This document shows, piece after piece, positions 52,680 to 63,800 of a DNA stretch of 64,000 bases. Numbering within the stretch: position 1 is the stretch's first letter; each line of letters begins with the position of its first letter. Origin of the DNA: Zanthoxylum bungeanum (taxonomy: Eukaryota; Streptophyta; Magnoliopsida; Sapindales; Rutaceae); NCBI GenBank assembly GCA_019454045.1, contig SKCR01025356.1, positions 496,001 through 560,000 on the forward strand. The letters run 5' to 3'. Both the position numbers and the translations under genes were made by a program. The notes below the pieces were generated by a model that did not search any database, was not told the origin of the DNA, and saw only the letters and a program-made list of their open reading frames with translations.

Positions 52680-53820
52680 GTACCTAGCATGCTAAACCTC
52701 ATACCCGAAGTGTCGCAGTTGCGTCTTCGTACCTAGAGTGTCGCAGTGATATCTCCATACCCGGAGTGCCATACTTGGCATGCTAACCCTCGTACCCAAG
52801 GTGTCGCTGTAATATCTCCATACCCGGAGTGCCGTACCTGGCGTGCTAAACCTCATACCTAAGGCGTCGCAGTAATATCTCCATACCCGGAGTGCCGTAC
52901 CTGGCAAAATTGATCTGATGTCTCCATACCCGGAGTGCCGTTCTCGGCAAAATTGATCTGATGTATGTGGGCCTCGCCCCTAGAGTGCCATACCCGGCCA
53001 GACTGATGTTGATAAGGATGTGGGGCTCGCCCCCAGAGTGCCATACCCGGCCAGACTGATGTTGATAAGGATGTGGGGCTCACCCCCAGAGTGTCATACC
53101 CTGCCAGAGTGATGCTGATAAGGATGTGGGCCTCGCCCCCAGAGTGCCATACCCGGCCAGACTGATGCGGATAAGGATGTGGGCCTCGCCCCAAGAGTGC
53201 CATACCCGGCCAGACTGATGTTGATAAGGATGTGGGTCTCGCCCCAAGAGTTCCGTACCCGGTTTGTTCATTCTCGAACTGTGTTACCATTCTTGGAGTG
53301 CCATTCCCGACTTGTTCATTCTCGAACTGTGTTTCCATTCTTGTTGTGACATTCTCGGCTAAATTGATATTGATGCTGATGTGGGCCTCGCCACCAGAAC
53401 GATGTGGGACTCGTCCCAAACTGATACTGATATGGGCCTCGCCCCTGGGACTCATCCCCGAGACTGAAACTGATATGGGCCTCAACCCAAAAATGATGCA
53501 GATGTGGGCCTCGCCCCTAAAATAATACTGATGTGGGCCTCGGCCCTGGGACTCATCCCCAAACTGATAATAATGTAGGCCTCGGCCCTGGGACTCACCC
53601 CCAAACTGATGCTGATGTGGGCCTCGGCCCTAACTGCTACTGATATGGGCCTCGCCCCTAGACTGATACTGATATGGGCCTCGCCCCAAGCTGATACTGA
53701 TATGGGCCTCACCCCCAACTGATACCGATATGGGCCTCGCCCCCAGACTGATACTGATATGGGCCTCGCCCCTAAACTGATGCGGATGTGGGCCTCGCCC
53801 CTGTGATTCATTCCTGAAGA
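52680..53820. repeat. Three adjacent tandem arrays (63, 54 and about 30 bp) in the Ogre-like 3' UTR
   Basis: 52690-52930: about four units of 63 bases, marked by ATCTCCATACCCGGAGTGCC (52751, 52814, 52877, then a shorter 52919). 52960-53270: about six units of 54 bases, marked by GCCTCGCCCCCAGAGTGCC then ATACCCGGCCAGACTGATG. 53380-53815: about a dozen units of 28-37 bases, marked by CTGATACTGATATGGGCCTC. The arrays share the CCTCGCCCC and ATACCCGG words, so they likely grew from each other. Peptides read from them are repeats only. Confidence 0.9.
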
Positions 53821-54392
53821 CTGCTGAAATTGTATTGTTGCTGTTTCTGGTTGGCTTGCATTTGACGCTTTCTATTTTTCTCCTTTGAAACCTGTTATTA
53901 CAAAATAGAACAAACACAAAAGGATGCAAATATGTTACGTGTATGCATGCATGCATGATTGAATTTTCTTTTCAGTTGGGTTAGGTTGTCCACCGATTCC
54001 CTTGGTGACTACTAGGTTTTCTCCTCCTCTGGCAAAGTACTACTTCAATCTATCCACATTCATCGGCTTGGTGAACTCATTTCATTCCAAGTCCGATAGC
54101 CTCACTGCCCCATTTCCCATTACTGAACGGATATTCTGTCATTTCTGCTTGCTTCTTTTGGGAATCCCCCGTGTTCTGAGTGTCGCTGAATATCATGGTA
54201 TCAGGGTTGAATGCTTTTGTCAAACATACTCATGTTATACAAGTTGAAAGGAAAGGACTCAGGCAAGTAGGCGAAATGGATGTCTTTATTATTATTCAGG
54301 AAAAGGTTCAAACAAGTAGACGAAGTTGATGTCTTTATTAAAAATGCAGAAAATAAACCAGAAAGAGTAGTTTCATTGCCTTCTTCCTAGGC
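53821..54392 (-). other. Ogre-like element region between gag and tandem arrays
   Basis: About 570 bases with no identified gene. A protein-like plus-strand frame at 54002-54247 has no recognisable domain. In a full Ogre-type element this position would start protease/pol; here none is seen. CATGCATGCATGCATG microsatellite at about 53943. Confidence 0.5.
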
Positions 54393-55724
54393 CTACGGTT
54401 CTTTACTACTGTTATCCTTTATCTTAATGCAAGAAGCCTGATGATTGAGAGCTTGGAGGACAAAGGTTTCGGGTAGGCCGGAGTTGATCATGTAAGTCGG
54501 TGGGGGAACATAGTGATAATCTGGCATAGGGTTGGTGTGTGTGCTAGGCTGTTCTTTTTCAGGATCAGGTATTTTGTGGGCATCAATGAGGTCCTGAATT
54601 TCATACTGGAGGTGGGAACAGCTGTCAGTATCATGGCCGTGTTGCTGGTGGATGTGACAATAGCGGTCTATTATTAGATGTGGTGGTGGGGGATTTGGAA
54701 GTGGTTTAGGCTCCAAAGGTTTTAAGAATCCTTGCCTTGTCAACTTCTCAAGTACCTTGGACAAAGGTCTACCCAAGTTAGAAAAACGCATATTCTTAAT
54801 AGCAGCAATCTCGGCAGTAGCATGATTGGTCTCAGAATGCCCTCCATAATTCCTTATATTCTGGCCATAAAACTTTCTGTTTTCAGCCTCTTCTTCCTCA
54901 ATATCCATGACAGTTTCCCTCAACTGTCGGAAATCCGCAATCATTGAAGTCATCCTCCTCAACTTGCCATAGATCGAGGGCTTAGTGCCCTTGATGATCA
55001 TTTTAATCTGGTCCTTCTCAGAGGGCCGAGTCTGCATTTTCAGAAGCTGGCTTCTTCAGCGGTCTACATACTCCTTGAAGCTTTCTTCTGGCTTCTGCTT
55101 AGTGTTCTCCAAATAACGAAGTGACAAATCAATCTCTAAGTCTGTAACATACTGTTTCAGGAATACATCTGCCAATTCCCTCTAATCCTCCTTAACCTTT
55201 CTTTCAAGGCTATGGTACCACACTACGGGTTCCCCCTCAAGTGACATCCCAAACATCTTCTGAGCTTGGCGCTGTGTTAGGCCCACTGAACTCATAACTG
55301 ACACATATTGTCGGAGGTGGACCCTCGGATCCCCATTCCCATTGAAGTTGGCCATATCCGGCATCTTGAACTGAGCAGACAACTGTTCCTCAAAAGCCAT
55401 CGCCTCATAGTCTAGTAATTCTTCGTCCTTACCCTTCATCTTACGGGTAACTGACTCAACCTGATCCCGAAGCTTCAGAAATTCCGCCTGAGACCCAATC
55501 ACTTTGCCTGTTGCATACTCTGCCATGTCATCATCAAAAGTGGGGATATCATCCCCCAACCCATTCGGAGGCTCCTCGCTCCTCACATTCTCAGAATTTC
55601 CCCCAGCACGGGGTACAGCCATATTTGCCATGGCAGTGGTCATGGCTTGCAACTGTTCGGTAATCTTGGCGAAACCATTTTCCAACTGATCTATCTGGGA
55701 TACCTCATTATCGGATGTACTCAT
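54393..55724 (-). pseudogene. Ogre-like gag, two Trp-to-stop changes
   Basis: Starts MSTSDNEVSQIDQLENGFAK at 55724. A coiled-coil-like N-terminus (to about residue 110) is followed by the capsid-type domain FKMPDMANFNGNGDPRVHLR, SLEGEPVVWYHSLERKVKED, then a stop at 55180 and FLKQYVTDLEIDLSLRYLEN. A second stop lies at about 55048, and the frame continues RSQLLKMQTRPSEKDQIKMI to a knuckle-like block YCHIHQQHGHDTDSCSHLQY (C-x-x-H...H-x4-C). It ends at 54393. Both stops sit where Trp (TGG) is expected, as TAG and TGA. No other coding gene accompanies it. Confidence 0.9.
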
Positions 55725-56874
55725 ATCTGTTACCGGTCTTTTGGTGAGTCTTTACTCTTCCCTAACCCAACGGGAATCTATGATGGCTTTCAGAACACAA
55801 GGGTTAGCATGATGTATGTATGCATGGGGTGCATGAGATGCATGTAACATATATAACATACTAAATCAACTAAAATTTTCAAACAAATCGGCCCGTTATC
55901 ATTTTAGAAGCTTTTGGGCTAACTGTCATAGGAGTGAACTCGTCCCAGTTTAAATGGCCCAACGAGTACACATCTTATGGCAATGAGCCCAACTAATTCC
56001 AAATGGTAATGTTCCGAACACAGTCACAAAGTGGCCCATCAATCACTTAGAAGCCTTTGGCCCAATCGTCATAAAATACATTCTTGTCCCAGTTTAAATG
56101 GCCCAACAAGCCCATATCCCATGACAAATGGTCCAAATGGATCCAAACGACGATGTTCCCAAACACAAGCATAAAAGAAAGATAATGCAAACATAAAGTA
56201 ATAATTTCTACAGAATGGCCCATCAACATTTCATAAGCTTTGGGCCTAATGGTCATAAGGTACGAACTCGCCCCAGTTTAAATGGCCCAGCAAGTTCGCA
56301 TTTCTGACAATAGTCCAACTGCATCCAAATGAGGATGGTCCACAAGCACATATTCAAGGAAATAATTGTTAATTTAACCATACAAACCCGGTCTATGGGT
56401 GGGTTCGCAAGAGTGTAGACAAAGGCTCTCACCAGCGAATGATGGCCCACAACTAGGTCTCCCCAATCAAGGGTTCGAGCGACCAAGTGAGCGCACCCTT
56501 TTTTATACACTAAGGTACGTGCCAATGAGCTATGGTGTGTGACTGCCTGTCAAATGGATTTCAAGTTGTAGATTCCTAGAGGGAGGGTGGAGCGAGGCTC
56601 TCTTAAGTACCCTAGCCTCTTAGGCTCTTATCGCTTGGTGATAGGAATAAATAACGAGTCCTCCAAATTAGTCTATCACAATAAGCTATGAGTAGATGGC
56701 TATATAGGTGCCTTCACAGCTTTTCCTTCTAGGAAGGTAGTGAATGAAGGAAGACACCAAACTATTACCTAGCCTCAAAATGCCATTGATTAAACCCCCA
56801 TTTTATCCACTATAGACACGGTCAATTAGAACATAAATTCAAACATTACAAGACAATATTTCGGGGCCGATTCT
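55725..56874 (-). other. Ogre-like leader between LTR and gag
   Basis: 1.15 kb of non-coding sequence with two or three repeats of a CCCAGTTTAAATGGCCCA block and neighbouring AAGC-TTTGGGC words (near 55945, 56097, 56275), spaced about 150-180 bases. No gene is seen. Confidence 0.6.
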
Positions 56875-56897
56875 CTATCCCAGTCGATTCGCCAGAC
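56875..56897 (-). promoter_or_regulatory. Ogre-like primer binding site
   Basis: On the minus strand GTCTGGCGAATCGACTGGGA follows the LTR end (GTCCCACA). TGGCGA...CGACTGGGA resembles the primer site of Ogre-type elements, reported as a tRNA-Arg match. Confidence 0.7.
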
Positions 56898-59458
56898 TGT
56901 GGGACACAGGAACTGGGCGACACATGCTGTCCCGGGCTCGCGACCCGGTCGGGAGTACGGAGTAGCCACGGGGGACTAAACCGGTGAATAATGGAGTCGC
57001 CACTCGGTGTGAACCGGGAAAATGAGATTTAAGGCCGCACTCACCCCTCGCAAGGGAAGACCTCAAACCGTTGGGTTCGGAATGGTCCCTTACTTATGTC
57101 ACTTGTAATGAAATGATTTGTGTAATAATTTAATCAGGCCTAAGTAACACTTATTTCCAAGAGTATCATGCTTCTAAATCCACATGCATGAAATTAATCA
57201 TCACAACATGCAACATCACATGGCAATCTCACAAACATTTCTCAATCATATGATAGGGAAAACTAAGAACAACCTAATCATGCTTGAGTACTATCTCATG
57301 AATATATTAACCAAATAACATGCTAACAGCCTAATCATGCTTGAATATCATCCCAAGAACGCATCGAATGGATGAATGCAGGAATACAAATAATATGATT
57401 GGCTACATAATGCAAGGGAGATCACCCAAAAGGCAATTGTGCATGAAATATGATGAGACAAACTTAGTTCAGTGTGTGCGCGTTCGTGTCGCATTCGTAA
57501 ACGTGTTCGAACGGTAAACAGAAGGTTCGTGTTCATGTAGCGTTTGATAACGCGTTCGAACGGTACCAGACTTGATGATACAAAATGCATGCGCATTCGA
57601 GTAGCGTTTGTAAAACGCATTCGAACGGGAAACAGAAGGTTCGCGTTCGTATAGCGTTCGGTAATGCGTTCGAACGGGAACAGACCTGATGCACAAAATG
57701 TGACACAATACATACATAAAAAGCAAATAGCGAAATACTAGGTGCGGCGAAGCATTGTGGCAAAGGATTTTAACCTCTTCAATTAGAGGACCTTTCATCG
57801 CACTTACTAAGCCCATGCGCTTATCTCAATGCATATAAAAATAAAGACAATAACCTTAGACTTCGTATACCCGATTGAACACATCTTACATTCAACCGAA
57901 TATACGTTAATCGGCGAGGCAAACCATCGTGGTAAAGGATTTTAACCCCTCCAAATAGGGGACCTTTAATCCGACTTACTAAGCCCATGCACTCGATCGT
58001 ATCATGCATACAAAGAATAAAGACAATAATATTAAACTTAGTATGCCCGATTGAACATATCTTGCATTCAACCGAACACACATCAACCGGCGCGGCAAAG
58101 CATCTTGGTAAAGGATTTTAACCCCTCCAAATAGGGGACCTTTAATCCGACTTACTAAGCCCATGCGCTCGATTGTAACATACATACAAAAGTAACATGC
58201 AGAATTCAAATAACGAAAAATAAATAAATCAAGGCAATATAAAACAAAAGAATGTTCTGTTTACTCAAGTGGTACGTGGAGTTGTATCCCGAGTACAGAT
58301 CATACTACCGTCCATTCGAAATCGGCTATGAAATTTATGTCCGGGTTTCCATCCTATATACCACAAGAGGCGACACATTTTCCATTTCATTCAAGCCACA
58401 ACATGCATCCACAAACGACTCTCATGCGAATAGAATTCAATAAACAATCAAAAGATGAATATAAACTAATGAGAAAAGTGCCATCAAGTCTAACCTTTTA
58501 AATCACCTCTCGGATGTACGGTACACGATCTTCGGAAGGGTGGATGCTTCGAAACTCTTTCGGTTCACTGGTTCACTACTCTCGTTCGTTGTCTTACTGT
58601 TTTGAGTCGTCGTTCTCCATCTTTTGCTGCTGTTTTTACTGTATTTCGCTGCTCTTCCAGTGACGTTTTCTGGTCACTATGTTTGCTGAATTTAGGCTAC
58701 TATTTTTGGGGTCTTCTTTTAGGGCTAAAGAGCTGCGATGTTTGGTGGTAATGGGGGCTGTATAGGGGCTGTGATTTTCGGTTATGGAGAGTTTTTAGGG
58801 GGAGTGTTGTTTTCGGTGGAAATGGAGGAGGAGGAGAGGAAAATATAGGTTTTTCTTGAGTATATTAGGTGTGAATGGAGAGGCTTTTTTCTTTATGTGA
58901 ATATGTAAGAATTAGCTAGCCTCAAGGAGGGTGGTGAATGGTTCTTTTTATAGGCAAAGGCTAGGGTTTCTAGGTAAGGAAGGGAATCAAGTAAATAAGG
59001 GAGATATTTTGATTGGTTAATGAAAGGAAGGAATCTTGTGTAATTGGTGGGTGAATATCTTAATTAGGGAGTTAAAATATTTGATTGATTTTAATGTTTA
59101 TTTTAATTTGGTATGTGATTTTTAGATTTATTTTGATTTCACCATGTATAAATATGTGTTTTAAGTGGGCTCGGGCGTGTGGGCCAAGGCTTGGGCGAAT
59201 TGGGCTTGATGTGAGGCTAGCAGCAAAACCAGAATTACCGACACCGTTCGAACGCCTCCTCGAACGCGGCACGAACGCCCGCAATCTGTTTGGCGTTCGA
59301 ACGTATACACGAACGCAGCACGAACAAAAATAATGAACCTTGTTTATTCTGAATTTCCCCTTCTGATGTACGTTTTCCGTGACCTCCGTGACTTAAAAGG
59401 TAGTGTCTCCAAATGAGACTCATCACAGGGACTTATATGCAAAAATGCAGTGCCTAAA
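56898..59458 (-). repeat. Ogre-like 5' LTR (2561 bp)
   Basis: TGTGGGACACAGG to GCAGTGCCTAAA on the + strand. It is a direct copy of 49990-52542. The terminal base that should make CA reads AA. The first 110 bases differ at about 9-10 positions, while many later stretches are identical. Confidence 0.88.
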
Positions 59459-59519
59459 TAGGGGTAGAAATGGGTATTTCCTTCAGGAACAAGGCCATTT
59501 TCATCAAGGGATGACTTCT
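59459..59519 (+). other. Short host remnant between the Ogre-like element and Tat3
   Basis: 61 bases. If the Ogre-like element is removed they join to 49960-49989 and give a run with no stop in two plus-strand frames (KRYDRGRNGYFLQEQGHFHQ in one, NGMTGVEMGISFRNKAIFIK in the other). I cannot decide which, or whether it is coding. Confidence 0.35.
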
Positions 59520-60298
59520 TGTTGACCGAACCGACCCGAGCAGGTAACATGAAACGTGCTAACAGTCATAACCGACCATTTCAAAACGGCGGGTCAGACA
59601 TTATCATATCGATGGCGGCATTCTTCAATTGGAAGGTCATATTGGCCGACCTCTAGGAGGCCGACCCGATAATGAGATATTTCCCACCGCCTCACCCTTA
59701 CGGGATAAGGCGATGAGACCCAGCGATTATTACAGGATAAGATGTTATCATTACAAGATAATTAAGGTGACAAGGCACAATGATAAATGGAGCAAGATAT
59801 TTTCGGCCTAAAGACCTTAGGGGAAGGAATCCCATTAATGAGTTCACATGGGAGATATTATCAAGAGGGGGATGTCACTGCCTCTATGCTAGTATAAAAT
59901 GGGGGGAACTCATTTGTAAGGGCTAGTACTTAAAAAAAACAAACATTAGAAAGAGAGAAAAAATCAGTTAGTAGAGAGATCACAAAGGAAGAGTTAAAGA
60001 ATTATCTTGTAAACATTACACTCGCACAAGCTGCTCGGTTTCAACACTGACCGGCCACAAAACAGGTTGGCCGAGCACATTTGAGTAATAAAACACCCAT
60101 CTGTTTCGTGCCCGTGGACGTAGGTTGGATTCAATCCGCCGAACCACGTTAATACTCTGTGTCGATCCGTGTGTTATTTTCCTTTTGCCGAAGTTTGCTT
60201 TTGGTTTCCCATAACCAAACAAATTCACCATTGAAGGAGGATTTGTCCTGGGAGCGATATTCCCTTACCGCCCCTGAGACCAAAATCAGCCGTCAACA
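59520..60298 (+). repeat. Tat3 5' LTR (about 779 bp)
   Basis: The end GTCAACA (60298) is certain because the primer site follows. The start TGTTGACCGAACC (59520) is chosen because it mirrors that end as an inverted TGTTGAC/GTCAACA pair and because the Ogre-like element ends at 59458. A TATA-like AGTATAAAATGGGG lies at 59890. Confidence 0.75.
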
Positions 60299-60299
60299 G

Positions 60300-60317
60300 T
60301 TGGCGCCGTCTGTGGGG
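60300..60317 (+). promoter_or_regulatory. Tat3 primer binding site
   Basis: TTGGCGCCGTCTGTGGGG, one base after the LTR end. Same core as in Tat1 and Tat2. Confidence 0.88.
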
Positions 60318-60350
60318 AGTTCAGCAAAAAGAAACTTACGTGTTACGACT

Positions 60351-61930
60351 ATGGCAGAAGGTGGAAACCACCGGTCGTCGGAGAGCTCAACAACACAATG
60401 GATGGAGAAAATGGAAGAAAGAAAGTATGAGGAGAGACATAGAGGAAAACCAAACCATTTTTCAGTCCATGATGGATAAGCTGGAAAGAATGGAAAAGAT
60501 GAATAATGAGAGACTTGAAGCTGGAACCAGTCGGAGGAGAAGCGAAATAGCGGAAGGAAAGAATATGGTAGATGTGAGCGGGGATGACGAGCCCAGGAAG
60601 AAAGACCTTTATTGGGTGAGCGGAAGGTATGTGGGAGGAGGAATAGGAGAGCCAGTCGCCAAATTCTTCCAATGATAGCCCGCGTTACGCCAAAAGGGGA
60701 GATATGAGGCGTGACAGAGTTGTACGAGAAATCTCTAGCCGCGGAATGCACTGTGTTCGAGGTAACACGCGTGAAAAAGCCTGTGGTGGGCAGCCCGACG
60801 ACGTTGACGACAATATGATGGCTTGGCTAAGACAAGAAATGGCCATGTGGGAAGAGAATTTCAAAGCTGACACTGAAGATGCCCAGGACAGTGAGGTTGA
60901 ATCTTTCTTCATGGAGGAAATAAGGTCGGCGAGGTTCCCATGGCGATTCACCATGACAACTATGACACCCTACAAGGGCCACGGATCCTAAATCGCATAT
61001 AGAGGGTTCGTTCTGTTGATGAAGGTCCAAGGGATGGTGGGAGATGCCATTTGCAAAGTCTTCCCATTAAATTTGGACGGTTCTGCCGTCCTGTGGTTCA
61101 GAAGCTTAACCCCGGGAAGCGTCAGCAGCAGCTTCTCACAGCTTAAAAGGTTGTTTATTCGACAATTCAAAGGGGCGTGCGTCCCAAAAAAGGCAATCGG
61201 GGAATTGAGGATCGTAAAGTAGGGAGATGACTATCCATTGAAATTTTCATTAATCGGTATCATAGCTTAGTGCTCGAGGTCAGGGGATATGAGTCGCAAG
61301 AGGCTCTGGAAAGTTTTGAAAGGGGCCCTGAAGGTCGGGAGGCTATGGACCCACCTGAGAATATAGGACACACTGGACTATGCCACCGCATTGGAGATAG
61401 CCCAGAGGTTCGCTCTATTAGAAGAGAAGGAGAAGATATCCCGCAGAGGTACGACTGCCAAAGTAATAAAGGCGGAAGCTCCTCGGAGGTCAGATAGGGA
61501 ATACAGAAAACCACCCCTGAGACAGAGGGAGTTTAGGTCGATGCCACCGAGTAACTAGGAGAGGAAAATTCCGGCGCAAGTGAACCAGGTTGCCAGGGAA
61601 GAGACATATGTCCCTCTGAATAAACCATTGAGGTAAATTGCCACGAAGATCCAAGGCAGAGGCCTTTTGGTGGAGCCGAATCTCGGGAGATACCCGCCGG
61701 ATAGGAGGAACCAAAGGTCCTACTGTAAGCACCATAATTCAAAGAACATACAACAGATGGATGCGGGGATTTACGGGAACAAATGGAAGACCTAGCTCGC
61801 AATGGGTATTTGAATAACTACATCAACCATGAAGTTATGACAACTAGGTAGAGGTTGGGACACAGGCAGGTGAATACCATTGGTGGAGGAAAGACACTGG
61901 CCAGAGTCTCTAATAGGTCAAGGAAAAATT
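60351..61930 (+). pseudogene. Tat3 gag, frameshifted
   Basis: ATG at 60351 opens MAEGGNHRSSESSTTQWMEK. After frame shifts the capsid-type domain reads ARFPWRFTMTTMTPYKGHGS, MVGDAICKVFPLNLDGSAVL, WFRSLTPGSVSSSFSQLKRL and FIRQFKGACVPKKAIGELRI (to 61222, then a stop). Further pieces lie at 61270-61930 without a clear zinc knuckle. At least six frame breaks occur. Confidence 0.8.
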
Positions 61931-61956
61931 ACAGTCAGACCCAAAGGCCATAGGTA

Positions 61957-62570
61957 TTGGTAGTGGAGCTGACCTCGAGAGCTCAGGGCGGTCGATCGGT
62001 TCCAGTAATGTTTACAGATGAGGATACTCGTGGGGTGAGTTTCCCTCATGATGATGCCTTAATAATTAAAGCAATAATCGGTGGATCTGAGCTGGATAGG
62101 ATCCTGGTGGATCCCGGAAGTGAAGTGGATGTAATCTCCAATGAGGCCTTAGATGGGTTCAGGGTGGAGTATGTGACCCTAACTGATGATGAGACTCCCA
62201 TGTACGGCTTCGGGGGTTCAACAGTTGTTCCATTGGGAAGAATTCAATTAGCAATGACGATCGGGACCCATCCCCGGACTCGGACGATCATGATGGATTT
62301 CACGGTGGTAGACTACATGAGCAGTTACCAAGTTATCGTTGGTCGACCTTTCATGATGAAATTAAAGGCTGCAATGTCATGCTACCATTTGAAGTTGAAG
62401 TTCCCCACCTATAACGAAATTGGAGTTGTGTGTGGAAGTCAGAAGACTGCTCGTAGCTGTTTTTCCACCCTCTCAAATGAGACGCTCTGTATTGAAGATG
62501 GTGCCCAGAAAAGAAAGGGAAACAAAGACGGGGAGGGAACAAGTAAAGCCTCCGGTCCTCAACCAAAGAA
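61957..62570 (+). pseudogene. Tat3 protease
   Basis: A 296-codon frame (61957-62847) covers protease and the linker to RT. SVPVMFTDEDTRGVSFPHDD, RILVDPGSEVDVISNEALDG (active site D-P-G-S, common in this group), MYGFGGSTVVPLGRIQLAM and YQVIVGRPFMMK are seen. The C-terminal linker has SQKTARSCFSTLSNETLCIE. Nothing in the protease itself is clearly broken, although the ATG is internal and the upstream gag is out of frame. Confidence 0.9.
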
Positions 62571-63325
62571 AGTTGCTCGGGTAGGGATGGTTGAAGAGTT
62601 AAAGGCAGTAGAGCTTTTCGGTTCGGGTAAAAATGTTAAGGTAGGAGCAGACTTGGATGAAGCCTTGAAACGGGACTTGTTGAAATTCTTAAAGCAATAC
62701 CCGGATGTATTTTCCTGGGGGCACGTTGATAGGCCCGGTATAGACCCGAAATTCATTAATCATCGGTTGGCAGTAGATCCGGCCCACAAGCCGGTCAGAA
62801 AAAAAAAGGATCTTCAACCAGGAACGTTGCGAGGTGATATCCACTGAGGTGGAGAAGCTGTTGAAAGACGATTTCATCAGGGAGGCGAGATACCCCGAAT
62901 GGGTATCAAATGTAGTTTTGGTAAGAAAGCCCACTGGGAAGTGGATGATGTGCGTAGATTTCACCGACCTCAATAAAGCTTTTCTGAAAGACAGCTTCCC
63001 GCTTCCGAAGGTAGACCAGTTGGTAGATTCGACGGCTTGCCACATGCTGCTCAGCTTTATGGACGTATTCTCGGGATATAACCAGGTGAAAATGCACCTT
63101 GGGGACGATAGAAAAACAACATTTTTCACCGACCAAGGGCTGTATTATTATAAAGTGATGTCTTTTGGTTTAAAGAATGCTGGGGCTACGTTTCAAGGGC
63201 TGGTGAATAAGATTTTCAAAACCCTCATCGGCACATCTATGTTAGTCTATGTCGATGATATGATAACTATGTCCATGGAGCCGACCTGTCATGTTACTGA
63301 CCTGGAGAAGACTTTGAATTACTGA
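62571..63325 (+). pseudogene. Tat3 reverse transcriptase
   Basis: The linker MVEELKAVELFGSGKNVKVG leads to FSWGHVDRPGIDPKFINHRL. A frameshift near 62825 breaks the RT start (KKDLQPGTLRGDIH). The second frame gives WMMCVDFTDLNKAFLKDSFP, LLSFMDVFSGYNQVKMHLGD (first catalytic Asp), VMSFGLKNAGATFQGLVNKI and YVDDMITMS (catalytic DD intact). It stops at 63323 after a frameshift. Apart from the shifts the motifs are whole. Confidence 0.9.
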
Positions 63326-63800
63326 GGAAGCATAATCTGAGGTTAAATCCAGAGAAGTGCACTTTTGGGGTGGCCTTAGAAAAGTTTTTGGGCTATATGG
63401 TGAGTTCCAGAGGTATAGAAGCTAATCCTAAAAAGATCCGGGCTATTCAGGATCTGAAATCTCCCAGGACTGTCAATGAGGTGCAAAGTTTAACCAGTCA
63501 AGTGGCCGCATTGAACTCACCAGTATATTATGTTTGTAAGGCTTTGTTAGATGCTGAGACTAGATACCCAATGCATGAACTGGTCGCATTGTCTGTAATT
63601 ACTGCGGTCCGGAAATTACGACCTTATTTCCAGGCCCATCCCATTGGAGTTTATACTGATTGTCCATTAAGGCAAATCCTGCAAAAACCAGAGGTCTCCG
63701 GTAGGTTAGTGAAATGGTCGGTAAAGTTGAGTGAACATGATATTTCCTACCTACCAAGGGCAGCGGTGAAGGGTCAGGTTTTGGCAGACTTTGTGACAGA
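63326..63800 (+). pseudogene. Tat3 RT thumb and RNase H (internal deletion)
   Basis: The + strand reads NPEKCTFGVALEKFLGYMVS, ANPKKIRAIQDLKSPRTVNE, VQSLTSQVAALN and then jumps to SPVYYVCKALLDAETRYPMH. About 75 residues normally lying between these blocks are gone (at about 63510). ITAVRKLRPYFQAHPIGVYT and LVKWSVKLSEHDISYLPRAA follow. The frame stays open across the deletion, so it removed a multiple of three or is balanced by another shift. Confidence 0.82.

Larger units (their letters stand above)
49990..59458 (-). mobile_element. Gag-only Ogre/Tat-like LTR retrotransposon, minus strand (9.5 kb, non-autonomous)
   Basis: Two 2.55-kb direct repeats (49990-52542, 56898-59458) enclose a 4.35-kb internal region. 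On the minus strand the order is 5' LTR (right), primer binding site, gag (55724-54393), a repeat-rich 3' untranslated region (54250-52660), polypurine tract and 3' LTR (left). No protease, RT, RNase H or integrase is present. Flanks are CAGGG (left) and TAGGG (right), a 5-bp duplication with one mismatch. The gag resembles Ogre/Tat gags. It probably moved using enzymes of a related element. Confidence 0.85.

Noticed and set aside
52859..53811. Long minus-strand frames (208 and 109 codons) rich in ARPISVSV and GEAHISIS peptides
   Set aside because: They only translate the 54-bp and 30-bp tandem arrays; unit lengths near multiples of three keep the frame open. No start context or domain supports a gene.
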